Origin: Gymnopus androsaceus JB14
Taxonomy: Eukaryota > Basidiomycota > Agaricomycetes > Agaricales > Omphalotaceae
Direction: 5' to 3'
Assembly: GCA_009733575.1 (NCBI GenBank)
Contig: ML769543.1
Location: 98,148 to 162,147, forward strand
DNA length: 64,000 nt
This document shows positions 11,512-21,845 of this stretch, piece after piece (position 1 is the first letter of the stretch; each line of letters opens with the position of its first letter). The notes under the pieces are model-generated. The model was not told the DNA's origin. It did no database searches and was given only the letters and a program-made list of their open reading frames with translations. The position numbers and the translations under genes are program-made.

Positions 11512-14500
11512 ATGTCCAGATGGGTTACTTCGAAACCTTTTGTCGGTACGGACGATGAATTTCAACCTTCTCCCGCGCTTTCCAAGTCTGTGAACACTGC
11601 TTCTTCTTCTACTTCGTTGAGGGCCCATCGTCGTACTGCCGCGGTGGTCCCTGTCATCGAAACTCAGCGTGCCTTGACTTCTGGTCAAACTTCTCGTTTG
11701 ACTGGCCCTGGTTGGTCAGGACTCTCGTCCTCGACCCTTCCTGCTGCTCGTGGTGGGGCTCGTGGTGCTGCTGGGCCGTCTCGGGGTTCTTCCTCGGCAA
11801 CTCCAGTCACCAAACCTCCTTCCAGTCTTCGCAACATCGTCCAGAGTAGCAATATCATCTTGCTACCTCTGACTGGTAGGTTTTCATTTCTTCAGATTTT
11901 AGTCCAATCTTGGCTGACCGTTACTTCCCTTTTCTCGTAAGAAGATGCTTGGCTCCTCTTGTTCTGATTTCTGCGGACCGTATTCTTGCAAGGTATCTTT
12001 GCTTTGATAAGCATTCACCCAGAATGGTAAGTCTTCCATTCAACCTTCCTTCATGGTTTTATGCTGACTCCTTCCCTCTTCTAGGTGGCCTATAAGGCCA
12101 AGTATGGCAAATATATGGTGACTACTTGGTCCGCGGCGTTTTTGCCTGGCGTTCAGCGATTCTGTACACAGATGCTGGGCCAGTACACTCGGAAGGACCT
12201 CAAACGATATCAAACGGAGTGGTTCATTGAGGAGTCAATTTTGACCTACCCCTTCATTGGTGGTGATGAGGTAAGCCCTGTTTTATTAACCTTCTTAGAT
12301 CCCTCTCGATGTCTGAACCACTTGTTTTCTGTCTCGATCTAGATCCCTGGATTGTCGAGTCCTATTGTGACGCCTTCCAAACTTATCTCGGGTGGTTTCG
12401 TCAACTATAACAAGTTCTCAATTGACTTCGAGTTGAGCATCTCTGGGCTTGACCAGGGCGAGCTCTTTCCCAAGGAGGCCATTTTTATTAGCAACCTCGT
12501 CAAGGTAAGTTTTCCACTTCTTTCGTCTGTGAAGTTCAATTTTTTCTGACTTCCTTGTTCTTTTCTCCTCCTCGGTTCTCAGGATGTGGGTCTTTCGGTG
12601 AGTACCCCTATCCTTCCCCTTTTCTTTTCCCTTTACTAATTTTCTTCTTTTTTTACAGCAAGTCGGGATTCACGGTTTCTCGCCGAGCCCTCATCTTTTT
12701 GACCCCAGCGAGGATGCCCTTGTCGACAATATGTTCATCAACTTCGAGGCCATAGAGTCCAAAAACGAGCATCAGACCGACAATGGCCAGGAGGAGGAGG
12801 AGGATGACGATGGACAGGAGCCCGAGGAGGAGGATGCTGACCACGACATTGATGTCGAGGAAGATCCTTCTCCCATCGACAACGAGATTGAGTTTGTGGG
12901 CGAGGCTGTCGAGCAGCCAGTCCGCATTCGCTCCTCCATGGTAAGTTCACTTTTCACTTCTTCATTTCTTCTTACTAATTCCTTCCTTTTGTTAGCTGGA
13001 CTATCCGACCTTGCCGGTTCCAAAGCCCGTTTCCTCGAGCACGTATACATCCAAGTCCAAGAAGGGCCAGTCCAGCCGTGACAAGGACTCGGGCTTTCCT
13101 CGGCTTGAGGGTGGCCATCAGAATACGTCCTTGTTTGGTTACAACTCAGTCCTGGCGCGGGGTGGGGGCAAGTCTCGGACTGCACAAACTTCGAACGCCT
13201 TGTCCTGAGACAAAAGGTGTTCGGATGATCACCGTAAGTCTCCCTTTTTCCCCTTTTTCCACTTATTCCACAGCTAACTTTTCGTTTTTCAGGAACGTTT
13301 CGCTGCTCCTGGGGATTTCAATGATAACAAGCATGTTCGGCTTCATGCAACTCTGGACAGCTTGGTGCATAGCACCATCCCACTGCAACCTGTAAGTTTC
13401 CTTTTCGAGTGCACCGTTTCCAAGCTACGCTAACATTTTCCCAAACTGCAGTTTCCCTCGGTGTCATGCACCAACTGCATTCAAATTGGAGTGCAGTGCT
13501 CGATGCCAGCTGAGTCCACTAGCAGTGCTCGCCACAGCTGATGCTGTAAAGGGTTTTCAAAAGATACTGATAAGTTGTCACAGGTGTTTTGTAAAAGTCA
13601 GTGATAACTTCTATAAGGGGGTCACTCAAGAGTGAAAAGATCTTTTTAGTCATGTGACCAAAACTTAAAATGCTCATACAGAGAGAACAAGGGCCCGTGG
13701 GAAAAAACTGACACCCCCCTTTGGATTTGTCAGACCACCCTCTACCTAACCCTAACCCAACCTAACCCCCTAACCTTAACCCTGACCCAGTAATTTTGCA
13801 TCCACATTCTTTTAAAAAGTGGGGGCAAGCCCCCACACCCCTAACTTCGTCCTCAACCCCTAACCCCCTAACCCCAACCCCTAACCCCTAACCTATGCAA
13901 ATTTAATGTTTGGCATTGTTTTGATCAGTCCTCTATGTTAGGGTTTGCACAAGTGCAAACCCTAACAAGTACTGACCAAAACAATGCTTAATCCTAACTA
14001 ATTAGACTATTCTTATTGGCATCTTTTTAAAAAGACTCATTGTGACTCCCCTATGATAGTTATTGTAGCTCTTTACAAAAGCTCTATGAAGTCTTATCAA
14101 TATCTTTTTAAAAAGCCTTACTGCATCCTGTGCTCGCCATGAGTGCCATCATTGCCTCATGAGCAAGACTCCCTGTTCATTCAGCTACACTGTCGAGCAG
14201 GCTGACAAGGAGTGGAGGCGGCTGTTTATGCATGCCGCCAGAAGCAACAGGGGTACGTCTTCTTCATTCTAATCTTTTCCTCTAGTCTGGCTAACATCCT
14301 TTTTCTTATCTAGCGGTCGCCATGTTCTCTTCAACCCTTGTCGAGGAGAACCTTGGCCTCCTTCACACCGAGGTCTTGCTCTGGTCTTTCTTGACCGAGT
14401 TCAAGATTCAGGCCAGTAACGTTGCTCGCCGTCAGGCTCAGCTTCATAACTCGGCTTCTGATCCTCGCTTGTTGCTGAAGGCTCTGATCAAGGATGGCTT

Positions 14501-15250
14501 TGTTGCCAGAGATGGACACTGAGCGGTTGTCTATGCTCGCCTTCTTTCTTGGTTGGGACAAGTGTTTCACCCTTGAGGATCTTGAGTTTGACAGACTTTT
14601 GCAGATTCCTCTTCCTGAGGTCGTCGTGCTGCCGCCTACCCAGTCACAGGTAGGTCATCTTTGATGCTCTGACTCCTTTGGACAGGGTCCCACCCATCCC
14701 TGGTCTTGTTTGTTGACCTCAGTACAAGGGTAAAGGCAAGGCCAAGGCCGTGGAGGCAGCTTCCGAGGAGGGGTCTGCTCCAGAGGAGGCTTCCACTGTC
14801 GTTGCCGAGCCTGTCTCGTCTTCTGGATCCAGTGAGGAGTCCAGAGGAGGAGGCCAGTTGTTCACGCTCGTAATGTCTTTTCTTCATACTTGTCATCAGC
14901 TTTTTACTGATTTCTTCAGTTTTAGATTCTCCCTCGAAGCGCCGTTCTCCATCTCAGTCTCCCAGCGCCGAGGAAGACGACGAACCAGTGGCCAAGCGTC
15001 GCAAGGCAACCAAGTCCCCTGCCGCGGCTCCTGCAGCTGTTCTCTCTCCTTGGACCTTCCTTCAGGCAGAACGCTGCTGCTGGTCCTTCTGCGAGACCGA
15101 TACAGCGCGCTCCAGGTGCTCATCGATGGTAGTGGGTCAAAGCAAGGGTCGAGGAAGAGGAAGGTAAGAATTCTTTCTTCCTTAGTCTTCATTGTTTTTA
15201 CTGATCCTTGTTCCAGCGTCCGATTGGCGCCGTAAGTCGAGGTATCGTGG
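11512..15250 (+). pseudogene. antisense cargo gene 1, multi-exon, unknown function, disrupted
   Basis: Exons at 11512-11875, 11896-12026, 12085-12270, 12343-12504, 12583-12597 (15 nt), 12659-12940 and 12996 onward join in phase with GT..AG introns, which supports a real spliced gene. The N-terminus is Ser/Thr/Arg-rich. Exons 3-4 are compact (KRYQTEWF, ISNLVK). Exon 6 is strongly acidic (EEEEDDD). A stop and frame change lies at about 13160-13210. Exons 13293-13391 and 13452-13546 resume with CTNCIQIGVQC. A 574-bp element then splits the gene, which continues with CHHCLMSKTPC; each is a C-x2-C-x6-C motif. A second frame change is near 14490. A late exon (14938-15060) is basic, with KRR and AKRRK. 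The C-terminal end is uncertain, and a possible poly(A) signal lies near 15430. Function unknown; the paired Cys motifs resemble a Zn2Cys6 cluster. Confidence 0.6.
13547..14120. mobile_element. 574-bp TIR element with CCCTAA-type repeats
   Basis: The first ~100 bp and the reverse complement of the last ~100 bp align imperfectly (TAAAGGGTTTTCAAAAGATA against TAAGGCTTTTTAAAAAGATA, then shared TTTTGTAAA and GGGGGTCAC/GGGGAGTCAC). Flanks ctgatgctg and ctgcatcctg are similar and may be a decayed 9-10 bp target duplication, as in Mutator-like MITEs. The middle (13740-13895) holds many CCCTAA-type units. It interrupts cargo gene 1 between its two Cys motifs. Confidence 0.6.
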
Positions 15251-16462
15251 CAGAGCTTTTGCCGCCTCGCTGGCTTATTATTTTATTATTATTTTACTTT
15301 GCTTTTTGCAACGTGTCTGATAGTCCACTGGACTTTAAACATATCATTGATCTATAGCTCTTTTCTACTTTATGCCAAAATTTGTATATAGTAGCATAGT
15401 AGAAATTCGAGTCTTTGTACATAGCAAAATAAAAGGAGTTTTAACTCCAGTTTCGTTCTTTATTTCTGTGCGAAAAACATAAGCAGAACTTCTAAGTGTC
15501 TCGAGCAATTTATAGCTCATGTAAGACCTTTCTAAGCTTTTTGTTAAGTTCTTCAGCGCGGCAAACTACTGAACTTGAAGCCAGTCACCGCGGCCATCTG
15601 TCAGGACTTGCTCTCAGGTGTTTTTGACTCGATGTATGCAGTTTAAGTTGTGTCCAATCTTATTTCGAGATTGAAACACTTCCAACGCTGCTTATCAGAC
15701 CCTTGTCATGGTGAAACTGTTCACTTGGACTCGGCCAACTAAGGATTTAGTTCCTCGATGGTTTTACCGCAACCAGTGCTGTTTCTAGCCACAGCGGACT
15801 TCTTCCGCTCTAAGTCATCAAGCGCATCATATGGTTTTGATGGTGTGATTACACCACCTTGTTATCAAGCAAGAGTTTGATTGGTCAAAGCATCGGATTC
15901 AAACTGTTTTATTGCAAACTGGTTTTCATGCCGAGGACCAGGAGTAAAGTTAACAAGTTCTAGCCAGATAAGACATAGATACACGTTCGTGCCCATTCTT
16001 TAGCTGTAGCTTTGAATTTTGCTTCTTTGTTCACTGGTCTTGCTGCGATCAACTCTTATTTGGATTGCAAATAATCTATCTCGCCAATCCTCTCCCCCAA
16101 ACTAAAAATCTCAACTGTCCCAGTTGAAGGAGGGTAGCCAAGTATAGCGCGGCAAAATATTTCATGCAGAACGGACCCTTTTTTGAGCTTTCGGTTTCAC
16201 GTCTCGCCGCGATGATATTTCTATCGCGGCAAAGTCTGTCCGCGATGCTCTGAGTCCCATTGTTCTGATGTCTGCTGCAAAAGCAAATTCTTCTCTCATC
16301 TGGCAGTATTTTGGTGGCCAATATTTTGTCCAACCTGGTGCCGTCTCAGATCCCAAACTCGGCTTCGTCTCGAATATAAGGCCTCAGTATCTTGAGGATA
16401 AATTTCCGAGCCTCCGCTTACATCTTTCAACTCTTCTTTCAGACAAGCACATCCATTCTAAA
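15251..16462. promoter_or_regulatory. spacer between antisense genes 1 and 2
   Basis: No coding frame is seen. It contains the presumed 3' untranslated region of gene 1, a second copy of the 25-bp tract 10063-10087 at 16091-16115, a covarying hairpin at 16111-16127 (TCAACTG-TCC-CAGTTGA), and a TATAAGGCC box at 16374 positioned 89 bp before the gene 2 ATG. Confidence 0.45.
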
Positions 16463-17344
16463 ATGTCCTCTGAGCCTGCCAACTACCAGGGCAGCTTTTC
16501 TCAAGAAAGTGGTTTTATACTTAAGTAATTCTTAGAATGTTCCTAAGAATTAAAGTTATCCTAAACTGTAAGTATCAATTATACTTAAGTAAATACTTGA
16601 ATATATGCATCACTAACTCATGCAAAGTCATCTTGAAATGGGTGATTATGAAGTAAAAGTAAAAATGAAAGTAATAAAGTAAAGTAAAGTAAAGTAAAGT
16701 AAGACTAGTAAGCACTATCTTATATCCTCTGCAAACTTTAGTTTAAAGTAAAATACCAAATCAGCTGTGTAAGCAATAAAGTAAAGTAAGTTATTCAAAG
16801 TATAGTATCAGTAAAGTAAAGTAGGTAGCACAGAAGAAAGCCATGAGCAAGGCATAAGTTTCTAAAGAAAATACTAAGCAGAAAGTATATGAGTCCTACT
16901 GAATTGTAGTGGTAGTAAAGTGAGGGTAGATAGGATGAGATGGTAGAGGTAAGAGTTGAAGAGAGGTGGTGTCAATGAGGGCCCATTGGGTCTTTATATA
17001 TATGTAGGAAAAATCACATGATATTCCAAGAGAACAATAGAAACTGTTCATTGTCTTGCCAAACTGGCAACAATGGCAAAGTTGTCCATTGTTCCTAACT
17101 AGGAAATCTCCACAGCTAGCATATAAAAGGCTCCCTACCTCTGTCCTAGATCTCAGAGCTCCCTCCTGGCTCCAACCTTCTCCTTTACATTACTTCAACA
17201 GTCACCTTCCTTGCTTCTTTACATTACTTAAGAAATGCTTATGTTCCTTAAGTATTCTTCAAGTAAGTATTTCTCTTAGGAAACAATTACAGTTGTTCAT
17301 TAAATGTTTTATATACTTATTTACTTACTGACTTAATTACTACC

Positions 17345-17397
<53 letters not shown>

Positions 17398-20300
17398 GAT
17401 GATAGATACTTACTCAAGTACAATATGTTTCTTTCTTTTTTATCTACTGTTTACTTGAAACAGACCAAGAAATATGATTGCATTTTACTCAATTACTTAG
17501 GTGAAAAATACTTGGGGTTTACTTAAGTAATACTTAGGTGATAAGTGCTAGACAACTAATTTGTTGCTTTATGCAAACTTAGGTATCACTTAAGTATTAC
17601 TTGAGTATTACTTAAGTATAAAACGACTTTCTTAAGAAAAGTTGCCCTAGATTTACAGCCTGCTCGTCCTTTCATCACGCTCAAGGACTACCCAGACCAC
17701 AAGATCCAGCTCCAGAAGCAGGCCGATGCTATCGAGGTACTTGCCAAGGCTAAGTGCGCTCTCAGCATCCGTCACCCTACTTGCGAGCAAGCTCTTGTCT
17801 ACTTGGTACGGGACTTCCCAATTTTCCACAGAGTCTAGTGTGTGTGCTAAAATAGCAAACACCCTTCAGCACTATCCTGCCAGTCAAGAAGTTACTTCTC
17901 AGACTGATTACCAAGAATTGTACAAGACGCTGCTTGACTTGGTAGCCCCCGTCCATCAGCAGCAAAAGGTCAACTTGTTCGAGAAGTGCGCAAAGTACTA
18001 CCGCACTATCACGGCTTCGAATGAGACCCCTGACCATGCTGGCAAGCAGAGAAAAGGGGTGAGTTTATTTACTCGTCCTTGTATCTCGTTGACCAGGTCT
18101 CAGTTTTCCAAAAAGGATGGTTCCTCTCGGCGATCTATCCGAGAGGATGAAGAGGTGGTTGAAGTCCCGGCTCCTCCAAAAGTTGCCAGCACAAGTGCAA
18201 CACCCGTATGTGATTATCACATTCTTCTTCTTCAAAGCTGATTTCTTTCGCTAGACCGGGCCTCGTGCCCATGTCGCGACAGCTCCTAATTCGCAGTCAC
18301 TTGCGTGTAAGTCAATTCCTCTATTTCTTCATTTCTCTTTTTAATTCGTTTCGTAGGAATCTCCTTCGCCTTCTTCATCTCGCCCCAATGTATGCACACA
18401 TGTATTTCCTCATCAGCTCGATTTGACTGAAGGGTTTTATTATGTTTCATTAGGGTACAGCTGGAGTCGAGGCTCGGAAGGGCAAACGTACTCGTCTTAA
18501 CGACGATGCGTCCAACTTTCGTAGGCCCGAGACATCAGGTAAGAACATTTTTCATTCTTTTATCGAGGCAATTGTCCAGACCGGGAATGCTCCTGCGATC
18601 GAGGACGTTGCTCCTCGGACGATTGGTCCTTGGGATCCTATTCCTTGGGATTGTGCAAATTCCCGAGACCATAGGATACTTCGCTGGTGGGGGAGCCGAG
18701 GTACCATACGAAGTTATTGCTTACGAGCAACTTTTCGTGTTTTACGGCTACCGAGGCTCCTTTACCCAGTTTCTTGCCTTTACCGGAAATTTTTCCTTCA
18801 CCGTCCAGTGGCTTTCGAAGTGGTACATCTCCTCCCTCGATCGTGCCTCGCACAATCGCTTCTTGGATCGAGAACTTCCCTTCTCTCCGATTCCTGCCAT
18901 CGACTTATCTTATCCTTCGGATTGGATTCCTTCACATGAATTCTGTCCCTTCTGTGACGAAGCATCTGTGCAGTGTCTTTGGTACAGGACTAGCAACTTT
19001 CACGAAGTCACGGACCAATTTCTTTCTTACGGTGACCTTTGCGATGCCGGGTATACAGACTTTCCATTTCCACAACGCCTTCAACGAATTCAGGAACTTC
19101 GTGCTAGTCTCGAGAATAATTTTCCTCAGTCTGACCGTTGTAACTGTCGTTCTGGCGAGTCGACGGAGTCTTTCCTCGACTACTCTTGGGTTCGCAATGA
19201 GCTGGTCGGTTATCCAAGCCAACCTACTGCTCAAACCCTAGAGTTGGTCCCCGCGACTTATTCCTTCTCGGGAGTCCCTTGGCACGTTCACGGCGAGGTG
19301 TACAAGTACACCTCGGAATCCCTTGAACAAGTCCGTGCCCGCTACGAGAACAATCCTTTGGTCGAACTCGCTTGTGGCTTTCCTAAGGTAACTCTACCTT
19401 TTCTCATTTTTGTTCGAGGCTCACCAGTACCCTTTCTTTCGTAGGTCCCTGTTGTTCCTCGATACTCGCGGGTCCTCGACTGGAGTGGGAGGCCATTATT
19501 GCCAGACCCAGGCATTCCACAGGAGGAGCGCGTTCTTCGAACTTGGGATACTCATACCGCGTATGATTATTTCTGGGATCGTATCTTCCAAGGCGACTTT
19601 CCATCTCGGGACCAACTGGTGTTCAGTCTTTCCCGAAACTCTAGTCCCGAACAGCTTGTCAATTTTCCGCCCCAGGAAGCTTTTGCTAACCCTGCGCAAT
19701 TTTGTCCCTGCCGTCGTGACTGTCCTGAATCGCGATACGTTCCCATCGCGGTTCGATATTCTCCTTTAGAAAATGCTAGTTTCCGCGAAGCTGCTCTGGT
19801 CCGAGGTACTCATGATTTCCATGATGTACATGAAGACTGGCGTCGAGGTATTTTTCCTCGAGACAGTCGACCAGTTCCTCCTACGGTTTCTATCAAAGTC
19901 CCCGCGGATTCACCAGGCCCAAACAGTCCTTCGTCGGTTACTCATCAGTTCTATCCAACAATCCATCGTCCAGATCACGTCGAGGTCTTTTATGACCCTG
20001 CGACTTGGAAGTACTACAATTCTCGTAGTTCCTATCCCTTCGCGAGCCCTGCTTGCTCGACGAGGTCCGTCCTTCAGTCAAACCTGTTCTTCATCATCCC
20101 GAGCTTCGTCCCGTTCAGCCATCCAACTTTCCAGCCCGACGAGTTTTCCCAGCGCATGGCCGAGGCCTTGTCTGCTAACGAAGAATCGTGGCCAAATTTT
20201 CAGGAATGGAGGTTTGCTCGTGAAGCGTATATCGACTGGTCTGACCCTCAAAAGGTTGTGGATATTTTTGATCCTAGGCGATTTCCTTGCTTATATCGAC

Positions 20301-21018
20301 ACGGCAGACTATTTTTCGGGGGGGAAGCTGCCTTTGCACTTCTGCAAACACGTCCTCCCTTCAAAATTCATCGTCCCCCACTGCTCATCGAGAAGTTGAC
20401 TTCTCTCTTGGGTTCACAGTCCCGTCTGCCACTGTCGTCAGTAGGACCCATGTACCAGCAGCTTTCTCCGGAAGACGAGGTTCTGCTCGCCGAGATCGCA
20501 TCACACTTCAATTCCACGGTCGTCCGCGGTCAGCAATACGACCTTCGTCGCGATCATGATGAAAGCGGCTACGACTCCGACCTTTACAACTGGTCTTGCG
20601 AGTCGCATTAAGGCGCATTCCCGTTCTGCTTTTCTTTTAACTTTGTTCGTTTTAACTTCATCTCGAATCCGTTTACTGACTGAAACTTTCTCGTTTTACA
20701 GCCGATTTGGCCGAGGTTCAGGACGAACGCTTAAACCAAGCTCTCAATTCCCTTGAGGGCTATCCCGAGCTCGATCCTTCTGTCGAGGACATTCAATACG
20801 GTTTGCTTAATCGCTACCGCCTCGACTTCGTCTATTATCGCGGCATGGCCAAGCATTTCCGCGATGAAGCCGAACATTCTCTCCGGCTCTTCACAGGTCA
20901 ACACGAATCTATGATGAAGAAGGGTTACCCCCTTCCTCAGATTGATTTGGATAGACTGCCCGAGTTCATCAAGAGCTCGGTTCAGCCGGCTGACGCAATG
21001 GAAACAGATGGAAATTAG
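16463..21018 (+). pseudogene. antisense cargo gene 2, multi-exon, unknown function, interrupted
   Basis: Starts MSSEPANY at 16463 and is split at once by a 1.16-kb inverted-repeat element. It resumes at 17649 with LQPARPFITLKDYPDHKI. Further pieces (17850-18058, 18099-18207) are separated by short introns. Two long exons follow: about 18570-19387, ending LVELACGFPK, joins across a clean intron (19388-19444) to 19445-20611, starting VPVVPRYSRVLDW. The second exon is rich in Trp, Tyr, Pro and Asp. A stop at 20609-20611 is followed, after a possible intron, by a last exon at 20701-21018 with a helical, charged C-terminus (YYRGMAKHFRDEAEHSLRLF). At least one frame change lies near 17820. I recognise no domain. 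It converges with pol (end 21351), on the strand opposite to the retrotransposon genes. Confidence 0.55.
16488..17648. mobile_element. 1.16-kb TIR element rich in AAGTA/TACTT units
   Basis: The first ~42 bases (AGGGCAGCTTTTCTCAAGAA, then GTTTTATACTTAAGTAAT) match the reverse complement of the last ~42 with four differences. The interior is made of tracts such as AAGTA and CTTA, including a (CTTA)n run at about 17345-17395. It carries no coding frame. The target duplication is unclear (flanks aacta / attta). It splits cargo gene 2 after its eighth codon. Confidence 0.65.
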
Positions 21019-21350
21019 GGAATTCGTCAGCGAGGAGTCAATGAAGTCTTTCTTTGACGAGTCGCTGATGAATTTAGGGTTTCTTTTCGTCCCCAAGTCT
21101 CGATTGGATCGTTTACGCAGAACATGGTATATTCTACGGTTATTTGGACTTTCGTTTTTAGGACGCCGCGTTGTTTTCGATGGTTTTGTCGTGTCTCGGG
21201 TCTCATTAGCCTTTAACACTTCTTTTCCCCATCGTTTACGGGTTTTTGTATGTCTCTACTTTATATAGATCATGTAACGTGTTTCAACCGAGGAGTCGAT
21301 GAAGTCTTTCTTCGCCAACTCTGTTGAAACGCCCGTATCCCCTGATCTGC

Positions 21351-21845
21351 TTATGTAGATCTTTTCGAATGTGAGCGGGTCTTTCGAGACTCATTCGCGG
21401 TTAACTCGGTCTGATTTTTAGTATAAGACCTTGTCTTCCTCGGAGCATCGTGACTTGCTTCCTCATCCTCATCTTCTGACTGGTCAGAATCTCGTTCTAC
21501 AAAATCTTCACTTAAGTCATTGATGTCAAGATCATACTCATCGTCCACGGGTTCCTTTAAGTTAGGAATAGCGTCGAATGCCAAATCTCTACCCACTTCC
21601 TCGCTTTCCATCATGTGGTCCAGTTGCCTCGGTGTGAGGTCAATAAGGTCATGAATGTTCCGCGGGAGTTCAATAGGTTCGTATCGAGCATGATGTGGTA
21701 GCACCCTGAAGGCGCCTACTTTCTCTTTTAGGACTGCTCCATTCATCTCGGCGAGGATATAAGATCCTCCGCGCGTTCGAATCACCGAATCACACGAGTG
21801 GTCCTTTATACCTCGGCTGCAGTTTACGATTAAGAGACTTCTCAA
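21351..21845 (-). pseudogene. C-terminal end of gypsy Pol in a shifted frame
   Basis: Continues the integrase C-terminus: GGSYILAEMNGAVLKEKV, FRVLPHHARY and IDLTPRQLDHMM match the usual tail of fungal gypsy polyproteins, followed by an acidic then basic tail (SEDEDEEASHD, RKTRSHSKRST). The frame differs from the main Pol frame that ends at 21790, so a single indel near 21800-21840 separates them. No chromodomain is evident. Confidence 0.65.

Noticed and set aside
12772..13185. Minus-strand Ser-rich frame
   Set aside because: Complement of the acidic exon of cargo gene 1.
16091..16115. Second polypurine-tract copy taken as the edge of another LTR
   Set aside because: The sequence next to it does not begin with TG and does not match the LTRs; no partner boundary was found. 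Kept only as a duplicated motif.
17341..17400. CTTA tandem run as a CRISPR or regulatory array
   Set aside because: Simple tetranucleotide repeat without spacers; part of the AAGTA-rich element.
18687..19241. Overlapping alternative plus-strand frame inside cargo gene 2
   Set aside because: Less consistent with neighbouring splice sites than the frame at 18506-19444; judged a shadow.
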